Virus record (IMG/VR): IMGVR_UViG_3300022690_000489
Location: 1-37,884 of that record
Strand: one strand, 5' to 3'
Length of the DNA: 37,884 nt
Origin: a virus
Within the stretch, counting starts at the first letter, position 1, and each line of letters opens with the position of its first letter. A program made the translations under genes and the position numbers. This document shows, in pieces, positions 28,058 through 35,936 of the stretch. The notes beneath the pieces were generated by a model. The model made no database searches. It saw only the letters and a program-made list of their open reading frames with translations, and had not been told where the DNA came from.

Positions 28058-28571
28058 GATTTTTAAGAATATAAAGGGTGAGGAATATTATCAGGTTTCA
28101 AATTTTGGAAATGTTAAAAGTTTAAAAAGACTAGTCAATAGCCGGCACCCGAAAGGGCGATTTTTAAAAGAAAGAATCCTAAAGCCGGTTCAAATCAGTT
28201 CGGGATATTTTCAGGTTGGTTTTAGTAAAAACAATTCAAGAAAATTACAATTGGTTCACCGATTAGTAGCGGCTAAATTTATTGCGAATCCTGAAAACAA
28301 ACACTGCATAAACCACAAAGATGGAAACAAGTCTAATAATAATTTAATTAATTTAGAGTGGGTTACATATCATGAAAACTCACTGCACGCAAGTGTCAGC
28401 GGCCTAATGCCTAGGGGTGAAAAACATTCGCTATCTAAACTAACCGATAAGGAGGTTTTTGCTATTAGAGATATTGAAAAACTCACGCTGGCGCGAATTG
28501 CTAAAATATATAATGTTACCGACACGACAATATCTAAAATTATTCTCCGGCGGACATGGGCGCACCTATAA
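28047..28571 (+). CDS. HNH homing endonuclease (NUMOD4-HNH-HTH)
   Basis: 174 aa. IFKNIKGEEYYQVSNFGNVK (residues about 5-24) is a NUMOD4 DNA-binding motif; LVHRLVAAKFIANP (about 68-81) and CINHKDGNKSNNNLINLEWV (about 87-106) are the HNH_3 core; the C-terminal LARIAKIYNVTDTTISKII is an HTH. It has the make-up of free-standing homing endonucleases of phages. Start could be either of two adjacent ATGs (28047 or 28050). Confidence 0.9.
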   Translation: MMNEIFKNIKGEEYYQVSNFGNVKSLKRLVNSRHPKGRFLKERILKPVQISSGYFQVGFSKNNSRKLQLVHRLVAAKFIANPENKHCINHKDGNKSNNNLINLEWVTYHENSLHASVSGLMPRGEKHSLSKLTDKEVFAIRDIEKLTLARIAKIYNVTDTTISKIILRRTWAHL

Positions 28572-28581
28572 AAAACAAAAA

Positions 28582-28740
28582 ATGGAAAAGAGTCTAAAAC
28601 CAATGGACGGGAAAACCTATCTAATCCACGATATTAAAGATTGGATAAACGGCCGGAAATATCGGCGCTTCTTTTTAATGGTGTTCGGCACGTTGCTAGC
28701 ACTCGCGCTGATTGCGTGGGTGGTTATTAAATTAGGATAA
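28582..28740 (+). CDS. Small membrane protein, 52 aa
   Basis: The start is taken at the ATG at 28582 (MEKSLKPMDGKTYLIHDIKD), because the longer frame overlaps the HNH gene. Soluble basic N-terminal half, then one membrane span FLMVFGTLLALALIAWVVIK at the end. Tail-anchored inner membrane protein likely; function unknown. It ends one base before the GTG of the next gene. Confidence 0.55.
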   Translation: MEKSLKPMDGKTYLIHDIKDWINGRKYRRFFLMVFGTLLALALIAWVVIKLG

Positions 28741-29196
28741 GTGATACACTGCAACGGAATTATAGAAAATGGATGGTGCAAATCATGTGGTAAGGCGGAA
28801 GCGCCAGCAAACGAAATTTGCTTTTTTGATGACCCCTTTTGGTTTAGTGATAAAAAAGAACAACCAATAAGAAGTAGAAATCTACCTTCATTCAGACCGC
28901 CAGAAGACCTTTCAAGCTTCTATCAGCGGAGATTAAAAAAATATAAAATTGAAAGGGCCAAATTCCTACCGATGAATAGTAGCACAAGGTCTTTTGTTTT
29001 TCACAGAGATAAACATCAGTGCTTAGCCTGTGGATCATTGGAAAATTTAACCCTTGATCATATAATTCCCAAAATTGCTGGCGGGGGTGGAGAGGCCACA
29101 AACCTTCAAACACTTTGTGAAAAATGTAACACAGAAAAAGGGTCAAGAACTCGGGATTATAGATTGATACAGTCCTGTATACTTAAATCAATATAA
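28741..29196 (+). CDS. HNH endonuclease with zinc-binding cysteines
   Basis: 151 aa from a GTG at 28741. CNGIIENGWCKSCG near the start is a Cys knuckle; FVFHRDKHQCLACGSLENLT (residues about 83-102), LDHIIPKIAGGGGEATNLQTL (about 103-123) and CEKCNTEKGSR (about 124-134) form the classic HNH fold with CxxC pairs. HNH enzymes of this kind can cut DNA in homing, defence or packaging. It is the last rightward gene and overlaps the end of the convergent spanin-like gene by 14 nt. Confidence 0.85.
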   Translation: MIHCNGIIENGWCKSCGKAEAPANEICFFDDPFWFSDKKEQPIRSRNLPSFRPPEDLSSFYQRRLKKYKIERAKFLPMNSSTRSFVFHRDKHQCLACGSLENLTLDHIIPKIAGGGGEATNLQTLCEKCNTEKGSRTRDYRLIQSCILKSI

Positions 29197-29581
29197 TTAA
29201 AACCACCCCGACAATTCCGATAATTATTTTTTGGCGCTTCTGGCGTTTGATTTCTTTGTCTTTGCTCCTTATCAATCGTTTTTGAATCGAATCAATGCTA
29301 TCATTGTTTACAATCATTTGATCTTGACTTGAAATAATCATTCTTAGGCCGGACCTAAGCTCAACAAGCTGGTTAATTTCGGCTTGTTTTAAAGCGATCT
29401 GACGAACTTTAATGGTTTGAACGTGTAAACACTCATCCAACCGGCTAAACATCACTAGGGCGCTATCAATTTGGCTCATATGAACAGTTACCAATGAATC
29501 AATATCCCGTCCTGCTGTTGAATAACTTGAGCCGACCAGTAGCATTAATGTCAGTAAATAATTTCTTACGATCATTTGCAT
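29183..29581 (-). CDS. Spanin-like protein, second partner (signal-like N-terminus, coiled coil, C-terminal span)
   Basis: 132 aa. N-terminal hydrophobic LLTLMLLVGSSYSTAG looks like a cleavable signal without a lipobox Cys; residues about 30-100 are Gln/Ile/Leu-rich coiled coil; the C-terminus RQKIIIGIVGVVLIILI is a membrane span. It overlaps the preceding 109-aa gene by 83 nt in another frame, as spanin genes often do. A two-membrane bridging role is inferred. Confidence 0.5.
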   Translation of the reverse strand: MQMIVRNYLLTLMLLVGSSYSTAGRDIDSLVTVHMSQIDSALVMFSRLDECLHVQTIKVRQIALKQAEINQLVELRSGLRMIISSQDQMIVNNDSIDSIQKRLIRSKDKEIKRQKRQKIIIGIVGVVLIILI

Positions 29582-29828
29582 AAAAAATATGTATTTTGTT
29601 TTCTCGTTGCACCATTGAATCGAATCGGTTTTGTATTTGTGATATTAATAAGTCCTTTTCCATATTCGATTCAATAACCGTTTCTACAACAGTTTTTAAA
29701 CTGTCATTCTGGCCCCTAAAATAATCCGTCCGGTCAATGATTTCAGGTGCGGGCCCGAACATATCGACAACCACGAAGCCAACCCCGACAATCAATATAA
29801 TAAAGCCAAGATTTTTAATCGCTGTCAT
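29499..29828 (-). CDS. Inner-membrane spanin-like protein
   Basis: 109 aa with an N-terminal membrane anchor (LGFIILIVGVGFVVVDMFG, residues 6-24) and a long periplasmic-type helix rich in Asp, Glu, Lys and Gln. This fits an i-spanin (Rz-like), acting with the overlapping 132-aa gene to disrupt the outer membrane at lysis. Starts within the end of a 35-aa gene. Confidence 0.55.
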   Translation of the reverse strand: MTAIKNLGFIILIVGVGFVVVDMFGPAPEIIDRTDYFRGQNDSLKTVVETVIESNMEKDLLISQIQNRFDSMVQRENKIHIFYANDRKKLFTDINATGRLKLFNSRTGY

Positions 29829-29922
29829 TCTTTTTTATGAACTTGTATCCATCTTTTGCGTAAAATACGGCAATTAATTGAGCCATTGAAATTTTGTTTC
29901 CTTTTACTTTTTTTACCTTCAT
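29815..29922 (-). CDS. Small basic protein in the lysis cassette, 35 aa
   Basis: ATG at 29922 overlaps the holin stop (ATGA) and the end overlaps the i-spanin-like start by 14 nt. MKVKKVKGNKISMAQLIAVF is followed by a Tyr/Lys-rich end. No obvious membrane span; function unknown. Confidence 0.5.
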   Translation of the reverse strand: MKVKKVKGNKISMAQLIAVFYAKDGYKFIKKNDSD

Positions 29923-30140
29923 TTCTTTTTATCCATCCACTTGAATAAGAAATCAACAAATCGATCCGGGGCCAATATCAATAGAAGCCCGGCAACAACT
30001 CCAATACCAACGGCATATTCATTCACGTGCCAAAGGTGTTTATCTGAAAAGTAAGGGGCCATGAAATAAAAGCCGTCCATTATCCAAACGGCGAAGCCCG
30101 CCAATGTCGTTTTAAGTTCTTTAAAATTTTTGGTGTCCAT
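29919..30140 (-). CDS. Holin-like protein, 73 aa
   Basis: Two hydrophobic segments, about residues 13-30 (LAGFAVWIMDGFYFMAPYF) and 40-57 (EYAVGIGVVAGLLLILAP), with a charged C-terminus FKWMDKKK. Size, two spans and position right after the putative lysis enzyme gene match holins of Bacteroidota phages. It would release or trigger the lysis enzyme. Confidence 0.65.
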   Translation of the reverse strand: MDTKNFKELKTTLAGFAVWIMDGFYFMAPYFSDKHLWHVNEYAVGIGVVAGLLLILAPDRFVDFLFKWMDKKK

Positions 30141-30152
30141 AATAATTAAATT

Positions 30153-30611
30153 TTATGCTCTGTAATCTTCAACGTCAATAGTAACCTCGTCGCCTGCTTT
30201 TAATGCGGTGAATACTTTTTTATAAAATCGCTCAAACGCCTGCGCAGAATTTCCTAAAAATCCATCTTGATACTGGTTGTTGGTTTGGCTATCGCCAACA
30301 AGCACACAACCACTGGTGTCGTCGTCATCGTTGCCAAGATGAATGTAAATATTTTCAAATCCTTTGACCTCTTTAATTTCCAGGTGATAAGTAAACCACG
30401 TGAAACGCTTTCGGTAGCGCTCTGTCATTGGCGTAATATTTTCATTAAATCCAACGTCGTAACGCTTTCCCGCCGGTATCCTGGTTTCATGTTTTACTTT
30501 GACGTTTTGGAATTGATCTTCTAACGTCATGGCCTCCGGCTTGCCGTCTATAAAAATCCAACCAAGGGTTGATTCTTTCGCTCCTGATATTCTTAATAAG
30601 TGCAATCTCAT
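30153..30611 (-). CDS. DUF5675-like protein, probable lysis enzyme
   Basis: 152 aa. LGWIFIDGKPEAMTLEDQ (residues about 17-34), RIPAGKRYDVGF (about 44-55), FENIYIHLGNDDDDTSGCVL (about 85-104) and the C-terminal FERFYKKV fit the DUF5675 family of Bacteroidota phages, and the order HxGN...TSGC resembles the L,D-transpeptidase-type catalytic His and Cys. It is followed by a holin and spanin-like genes, so a peptidoglycan-acting lysis enzyme is plausible. It is not formally shown that this family cuts peptidoglycan. Confidence 0.75.
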   Translation of the reverse strand: MRLHLLRISGAKESTLGWIFIDGKPEAMTLEDQFQNVKVKHETRIPAGKRYDVGFNENITPMTERYRKRFTWFTYHLEIKEVKGFENIYIHLGNDDDDTSGCVLVGDSQTNNQYQDGFLGNSAQAFERFYKKVFTALKAGDEVTIDVEDYRA

Positions 30612-30853
30612 AATTTGTACTTTATGTCTTCTGGAATAAGTCTTTTGTGCTCTATTTTAGGACAATCTTTTAACCAAAGAAATTCCTTTACATTCAAATC
30701 CACTAATCTATCTAAAACCGTTTCACTTTCAATCCAATTTTTATTATCATCTTGGACTGGATTAAATCTCTCATCAGGTGCAAATTCTTTCCCTAGTCCG
30801 TTTTTATCTAGCAATGAATTTTTTTCTGCTGCTGTTAATTTGATTACGTTCAT
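30608..30853 (-). CDS. Hypothetical 81-aa protein
   Basis: MNVIKLTAAEKNSLLDKNGL opens a helical acidic protein with EFAPDERFNPVQDDNKNW in the middle. ATGA overlap with the fibre gene upstream and the lysis gene downstream. Small tail-fibre accessory proteins occur in this position in many phages, but no motif confirms it. Confidence 0.55.
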   Translation of the reverse strand: MNVIKLTAAEKNSLLDKNGLGKEFAPDERFNPVQDDNKNWIESETVLDRLVDLNVKEFLWLKDCPKIEHKRLIPEDIKYKL

Positions 30854-32679
30854 GGGTCTATTGCTGTTCTAAAGGTTGTAACCGCATCTGTTAAATCATC
30901 CATTTCTTGAGTGGTTAAAGAAGTACCGCAGGCGTAAAGGCTAGTTTGGTTATTGTTAAATAATGCTGACCCCCTCGCCCATAGCGTAGTATCGTTGGTG
31001 GGTCCTGGGTTGGTTTCGGAGTTGGTATTAATAACATCGACTATAACCTTGTCTTTTCGCACCTCAAAATCTGTGCTACTTCTACGGCTTTGAACGTGTA
31101 CCCCTACCTGATCTGCTGCGCCATTTGTTTTAAGAATAAAATTTGCTGCCGTTGTACTTCCCATAGCATAAGAAGTTTGAGAGGGCGGCCCTGGACCACC
31201 ATCGTCCGGTTGCATTCCCATAAAGGCGGGATTATTAAAAGCCCCAAATGCAAACGTAACAGGATCAGGTTCAACCGTATCTCTTAAATAAATACAATAA
31301 AAAGCATCTTGACACGGCAAATCTGAATCACAATTTAAGAAGGTGTCAGCCTTTCCATTAATTCCGCCCGGTTTTACTCCGGTTGGGTTATGGGTAAGAC
31401 CACCGGAAAATAAAGCGCGGTGCGCCGCGTCTGTATCTTGAGGGTCTTTTAAATTAAATTTATGTTGTGAGGCTGAGCCACCAACAAAAAGATAAATAAT
31501 GATTGATTTAGTCCATACTCCTATGACTTTAACCGTTATTACAAAAACATTGATTGCATCTTTTTGAGTTTGAACCGTAATAACCGCATTTGTAATAAAT
31601 AGGCTTGCGTCGGCATCAAGGGTAAAAATATTCGCCGTATTAGAATAAGCACTCGGAAGGCCGCCCAGCGCGCGCACGCGATAAAAAAATTGAGCGCCGG
31701 CGGCTAATCCGGTATCTTCAAAAGTAACAACTCCCGTTTCTGTAGTTCCTATTGGTACAAAAAGTATTCCGTCGGTTCCGCGCTCAACTCCAAAGCCCGT
31801 TTCTTCACCATCACTATTAGAAGACCAAGATAAATCTACTTCTGTTGAGGGGTCACCACCGGCAACGGCAATAAGATTAGACGGCGCAAGCGGCGCAACT
31901 GCGCAATCTAGGTCAACATCAATATTAAATATTTCTGAAACGGCGGTGCCATAAGTGTCCGTTAAAATCTCAACGGTTAAATAACTAATATTATCAGCGT
32001 CAAAATTTGCGCCAGCTAAATCAATTCTATAAACGCCGATTCCTTCGTCCGGGATAGTTATTAATTCAGTTACCAAAAGACCTGCGTTAATATCAAACTG
32101 TTTTACTTCAATGTCGTATCCGGGCTCTTGCAAAATAAAAGAAAGCAAAAAGGCCGTAGAGTCAACGAGCTGGCCACGAATAAAAAATGTCATAAACTTA
32201 CCCAAATCCGCCTTGTTACGATCAATAATATAATCGTACATATTACCGCCACGGCTTCCGCCGAATGGCAACGCCGATAATGTGGCAAAATGCAAAACAC
32301 TTGGTCCGCCGCCGGTGATAGCGTTAGATTGTGACACGCTCGCGGCGTCTATATATTCTTCCGAACCGGTTATATAAATATTACAACTTGCGTTAGTGTC
32401 TCTAACCCCGGAAGACTGGACCAATTTAAGTGCGGTTTGCGCGTATTTTCTAACATCGACTTTAGTATTGTTGTTTGAATCCGGAATTTGTTTTATCGTT
32501 GCAACAAGTGAGCCGTTAATAAAAATCAATACCTGGGTAAAGTAATTTGTTACCGTTTCGCCGACCGGAAATTTATCATTGTTTATAGTGTATTGAATTG
32601 GAAGGCTTGACGCGTTCCATTTGCTCAAGAAAGTATTGATAATTTTTTCCGGGAATGCTGTTATACTAGGCGCGGCCAT
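30850..32679 (-). CDS. Tail appendage protein with fibronectin type III domain, 609 aa
   Basis: Residues about 270-355 are a fibronectin III domain: APLAPSNLIAVAGGDPSTEV, DLSWSSNSDGEETGFGVERG, and FYRVRALGGLPSAYSNTANI. The N-terminal part (about 1-265) is beta-rich and resembles a virion-anchoring domain; the C-terminal part (about 370-609) is a Gly/Pro/Asn-rich beta region, perhaps receptor binding, with Cys pairs near 453-468. It probably contacts host surface glycans. It sits between connector-like genes and the lysis cassette, far from the other tail genes on this circle. Confidence 0.7.
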   Translation of the reverse strand: MAAPSITAFPEKIINTFLSKWNASSLPIQYTINNDKFPVGETVTNYFTQVLIFINGSLVATIKQIPDSNNNTKVDVRKYAQTALKLVQSSGVRDTNASCNIYITGSEEYIDAASVSQSNAITGGGPSVLHFATLSALPFGGSRGGNMYDYIIDRNKADLGKFMTFFIRGQLVDSTAFLLSFILQEPGYDIEVKQFDINAGLLVTELITIPDEGIGVYRIDLAGANFDADNISYLTVEILTDTYGTAVSEIFNIDVDLDCAVAPLAPSNLIAVAGGDPSTEVDLSWSSNSDGEETGFGVERGTDGILFVPIGTTETGVVTFEDTGLAAGAQFFYRVRALGGLPSAYSNTANIFTLDADASLFITNAVITVQTQKDAINVFVITVKVIGVWTKSIIIYLFVGGSASQHKFNLKDPQDTDAAHRALFSGGLTHNPTGVKPGGINGKADTFLNCDSDLPCQDAFYCIYLRDTVEPDPVTFAFGAFNNPAFMGMQPDDGGPGPPSQTSYAMGSTTAANFILKTNGAADQVGVHVQSRRSSTDFEVRKDKVIVDVINTNSETNPGPTNDTTLWARGSALFNNNQTSLYACGTSLTTQEMDDLTDAVTTFRTAIDP

Positions 32680-33004
32680 TCACTTGATATTTAAATGATT
32701 CTAAAACAGTTGCCAGCGCCGGATTTGTGTTAACCGCGCTGGCTTGAAAGTGTAAAAGTATGGACCATGTTCCCTCGGTATCAAAAAAAACGTTTCCACT
32801 GTTCAAATCCTGGTATGATTCTACAACGCCGGTGATTGTCAATTGATAGAAATCGCCATCTTCTGAATTGGGAATTAATACGGTTTTAATTTCACCTCTT
32901 GGACCGGTAAACACGGCCAAAAATGTCGGGCTATCTATCGGGATTGCATAATTCACAATGATAGTATTAGCCCCGATCGGCTTGGCATTATATATCATGT
33001 CCAA
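32666..33004 (-). CDS. Small structural protein, 112 aa
   Basis: Beta-rich protein, IVNYAIPIDSPTFLAVFTG (residues about 16-34) with GTWSILLHFQASAV (about 76-89), suggesting an immunoglobulin-like sandwich. Overlaps genes on both sides (14 and 10 nt). It may be a fibre adaptor for the protein downstream. Confidence 0.55.
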   Translation of the reverse strand: MDMIYNAKPIGANTIIVNYAIPIDSPTFLAVFTGPRGEIKTVLIPNSEDGDFYQLTITGVVESYQDLNSGNVFFDTEGTWSILLHFQASAVNTNPALATVLESFKYQVNGRA

Positions 33005-33534
33005 TTAATTTTAACCTTGCCCTTACTTTGGCCGATTTTACTAAAACTATTCCCTTTTAGTGTTCTGTTTTGTCGCCTGCAATCGCAAATGGTATCTTCC
33101 CAAAGTGGGTAATCGGTTGAATTACAATCTAAAAAATCGGCTAGTTGGTCCTGATAAAAATTTGCGTCGTTGCCCGCCTGTCTCATAAGTTCCGCAACAA
33201 ATTTATCCGAAGCCGGATCGCTGGTCGCATCAACCTGGACCCGTATCCCGGCCGGCGTGCTCATTGCGTTGGCGTTTAATAAATATCTGGCGTAGGTTTT
33301 ATAAATTAGATAGTCTTTTACAAATGGAAGCAGTGCGGTATTTGCATCTGTCAAAGTATCCGCCGCAATCTCAACCAATAGTTGGTCGTATAGCGCCTTG
33401 CATAAAATTTTTAGCGCATATTGCTCCTGTATAACTCCCAAATAAGTTTTTAGCTTTTGGGTTTGAATGTTGGCCGTTATATCGGCCCGGTCGGTAAAAT
33501 CCGATATGTCTAAAATATATGTACTAACTGCCAT
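32995..33534 (-). CDS. Head-tail connector-like protein, 179 aa
   Basis: Mostly helical with a DFTDRADITANIQTQKLKTY N-terminal region (residues 11-30), LPFVKDYLIYKTYARYLLNA (about 68-87) and a C-terminal tail containing LEDTICDCRR-type Cys. Arrangement (two long helices, small alpha-helical adaptor) and location next to the portal gene fit head-tail connectors of Bacteroidota phages. It overlaps the end of the portal gene by 11 nt. Confidence 0.6.
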   Translation of the reverse strand: MAVSTYILDISDFTDRADITANIQTQKLKTYLGVIQEQYALKILCKALYDQLLVEIAADTLTDANTALLPFVKDYLIYKTYARYLLNANAMSTPAGIRVQVDATSDPASDKFVAELMRQAGNDANFYQDQLADFLDCNSTDYPLWEDTICDCRRQNRTLKGNSFSKIGQSKGKVKINWT

Positions 33535-34933
33535 TACTAGTAACTTTTAAAAGTTCTCTAATCTTATTCATAAAATTCATTTCTTCAATTTCTTTTAAAT
33601 CGTCGGCGGTCTTATCTTCGGGTTTAATAAAATCAATATTGAAATTTTCAGCAATATATTTATCCTTTTGTGATTGGCTCAAAGCATTGACAACCCAATC
33701 AGGCAGAATATCAAACGGGTTAACGTTCTGAATTGTGAAATCGGTTTCCTGATTTACATTTTCAAACCCCAAGAACAATTCACTATAAACACGCTTTAAT
33801 ATTTCACGCATCCTTTTGGTCCGCGCTTGCATAACCTTTACACTGTTTAAAATGTCCTGGGTGTCGCCTAGTTTTCCTGCCGTTGCTATGCCTAAAAGTA
33901 TCCGAGGCGTTTTTGTACCTATTGCGATTTGATCGGATACCAAATTTTGAAGCGTTAAGAATAGTGTATCGTTTGCATTGGTGGGAAAAGAGGTAATATC
34001 GGCCTTTTCTTCTAATCTTTTGTACCAATTTACTAGGGCCGCCCCGCCAGCATCAGCGCCAGCGAAACCCTTCATGTCCCGGGTAAATTCCTCGCCAGCC
34101 GTACTAGTAAAATTTTCTTTGTCGTCCTTTGGGCCGGCCGGTGTGTCCGGGTCGCCGTACTTGTTGATTAAAACAGATAACAAAAAGTTATTATCAATAT
34201 TGCGAGAATGAAATTTTTGAATAGCTGCGTCTACTTGAAACCATGAAATGGCCGAAAAGTAAAATGGTTGCGGGTAAATCCTTGCAAGTGGTCGCTCTAT
34301 TGAAAACCAATAGACTTGCCCCGGATAAGCAAAATCAACTTTTTTATCAATCCTTAATTGTTGGTGATCGGCCATTTGTTGTTTTACTTTTTCGGGTTCC
34401 GGGTCATAATCATAATACCATTGAGTAAACTTTTTGTCATAGTCCGGGGTTCCGTAATATGGATTATAATAAATCCTATCAGTGCGCCCGTTTTTATCTA
34501 ATATTCCAAGCCGTGCGCTTTCAAATGGTAGGTGCCTAAACTCTGTTCTTTCACCATTGGCGTTATATCCAACCTGGATAGATAGTCCCCACATCGACGC
34601 CAAATCAGCACTGACAAGCGCGTGCAAGTCGTTCGTGTCTTGGGCCTTGTTGACCTTTATTTTACCGGTATCATCAGAAACAAACCCGGCGCCCTCAACA
34701 AACTCTTGCCAAAGATCAATAGCCGCGCTTCCGACTGGTGAATTATAAACGTTTTGCAGTAATTGTTGAGGAAAATTATTATTGTTGTTAGCCCCTGACA
34801 ATTCCCAAACGGTGATTTTTTCGGACTTGTCTAGTTTGGATTCAGGAACGGCCGTTTTTTGGACTAGGTTAAAAGCATTTAAAGTCTGAAACGTTGACGT
34901 CGTTATCGGTTTCTGCTTGGAATTCTTAGCCAT
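33524..34933 (-). CDS. Portal protein
   Basis: 469 aa. N-terminal NSPVGSAAIDLWQEFVEGAGF (residues about 67-87), the FRHLPFESARLGILDKNGRTDRIYY strand region (about 132-156), PYYGTPDYDKKFTQWYYDYD, and the long C-terminal helical part with TKTPRILLGIATAGKLGDTQ (around 342-361) and a clip/crown-type end DDLKEIEEMNFMNKIRELL. The pattern matches portals of Bacteroidota siphoviruses. It starts about 90 nt after the Zn-binding gene; that gap has no gene but may contain a promoter. It is separated from terminase and capsid genes by the glycan block. Confidence 0.85.
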   Translation of the reverse strand: MAKNSKQKPITTSTFQTLNAFNLVQKTAVPESKLDKSEKITVWELSGANNNNNFPQQLLQNVYNSPVGSAAIDLWQEFVEGAGFVSDDTGKIKVNKAQDTNDLHALVSADLASMWGLSIQVGYNANGERTEFRHLPFESARLGILDKNGRTDRIYYNPYYGTPDYDKKFTQWYYDYDPEPEKVKQQMADHQQLRIDKKVDFAYPGQVYWFSIERPLARIYPQPFYFSAISWFQVDAAIQKFHSRNIDNNFLLSVLINKYGDPDTPAGPKDDKENFTSTAGEEFTRDMKGFAGADAGGAALVNWYKRLEEKADITSFPTNANDTLFLTLQNLVSDQIAIGTKTPRILLGIATAGKLGDTQDILNSVKVMQARTKRMREILKRVYSELFLGFENVNQETDFTIQNVNPFDILPDWVVNALSQSQKDKYIAENFNIDFIKPEDKTADDLKEIEEMNFMNKIRELLKVTSNGS

Positions 34934-35026
34934 AATATAGAAATTTTTACCAAAGTTTTATTTGTGGTAAAGTTCTTTCTAAATTAATGACACGCGTAAT
35001 TTAATCATTTAGACAATAAAGTAAAA

Positions 35027-35293
35027 TTATACTATCCACCGGTTGCCCTTTGGGTGCGGGCACGTTTCTTTTTTACTCCTGGTTTTAAATTCTAATATAC
35101 AGTTGCAGACCTTGCAAAAGTCTTCATTTATCTTTGAATCATGGCCTAATTTATCGCACTTCCCGCACGCTTCCATACGGATGGCGCTTATCTTTTCATT
35201 GAATCTGAACAAACGGTTTAAAATCCCGGTCAATATCGAAATTGCGCGCCCTATTATATTGTTCGTTCCAGTCTTTTTCTCTTCTGTCATCAT
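35027..35293 (-). CDS. Small zinc-ribbon-like protein, 88 aa
   Basis: Start taken at the first of two adjacent ATGs at 35293 (MMTEEKKTGTNNIIGRAISI); the longer frame upstream lies inside the GT gene. RMEACGKCDKLG, EDFCKVCNCILEFK and ETCPHPKGNRW contain CxxC, CxxCxC and CP with basic residues, a pattern of small zinc-binding phage proteins of the 'R..aC..C....... C..CgC.l..K.....CP.gkW' type. It overlaps the GT gene by 98 nt; a start at 35176 would shorten the overlap. Function unknown. Confidence 0.55.
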   Translation of the reverse strand: MMTEEKKTGTNNIIGRAISILTGILNRLFRFNEKISAIRMEACGKCDKLGHDSKINEDFCKVCNCILEFKTRSKKETCPHPKGNRWIV

Positions 35294-35936
35294 CGTAAGT
35301 GTAATGAATACCCAAACCGTACTGTATATTTTTCTTTGACATTCGCGGCCTGTAAATAGCGTGCCGGTCAACGAGCCTTTGCGCCCCGCCAATGTTTCTG
35401 TAATGAAATAATAATAGCTTTTGACCGCAATATCTAACATTACCAACGGGGTCGGCTACGTGACAGCCCCAAACGTAATTTATTGATTTTATCTTTGGCG
35501 AAAAGACCGCCAGCTTCGAATAATTTTCCGACGCTATCCCGTTGGTGATTTCAAAAAAAGAATTGTTCGGCATTTCATTACTAAATATATCCCAGCCGAC
35601 CGATTTAAAAACGGTGTTTCCAGCGTGTAATTCGACCATTAAAACCGTTTTAATAATAGGATGCCAAATTATTTCATCGCAATCACAAACCACAACCCAA
35701 TCAGCATTTGAATCTTTCCAGCAAGTGTTTTTAATATGCTTGTACTGCTCATCTTCTAATTTTCCTTTGGTGCCAAACGGGACTAACTGGCAACCGCTTT
35801 TTAAAATAGCCTGCGGGGTTCCATCGTCGCTATAATTATCATAAAATGTGATTTTATCGCACCATGTTTTATAGTGATCTATTGTAAGTTGAATAGTTTC
35901 GATTTCATTCCAGCAAATTATGAAGGCTTCAATCAT
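35196..35936 (-). CDS. Glycosyltransferase (GT2/GT92-like), 246 aa
   Basis: MIEAFIICWNEIETIQLTID (residues 1-20) and ITFYDNYSDDGTPQAI (about 29-44), then ADWVVVCDCDEIIWHP (about 78-93) with a DxD metal motif. Later FEITNGIASENYSK and LLFHYRNIGG match the Glyco_tranf_2_4/GT92-like group that transfers sugars in surface polysaccharide synthesis. ATGA-linked to the 92-aa membrane gene upstream. Substrate unknown. Confidence 0.8.
   Translation of the reverse strand: MIEAFIICWNEIETIQLTIDHYKTWCDKITFYDNYSDDGTPQAILKSGCQLVPFGTKGKLEDEQYKHIKNTCWKDSNADWVVVCDCDEIIWHPIIKTVLMVELHAGNTVFKSVGWDIFSNEMPNNSFFEITNGIASENYSKLAVFSPKIKSINYVWGCHVADPVGNVRYCGQKLLLFHYRNIGGAQRLVDRHAIYRPRMSKKNIQYGLGIHYTYDDDRREKDWNEQYNRARNFDIDRDFKPFVQIQ

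Noticed and set aside
28459-28581. N-terminal extension of the 52-aa membrane gene
   Set aside because: It runs through the HNH gene in another frame; the ATG at 28582 follows the HNH stop closely.
34934-35026. Inverted repeat TACCA...TGGTA upstream of the portal gene
   Set aside because: Only 5-bp arms with a long loop; no T tract; no exact -7 match, so I do not call an operator or promoter.
35294-35446. N-terminal extension of the zinc-ribbon gene
   Set aside because: The extension lies inside the glycosyltransferase frame and is not protein-like for the family.
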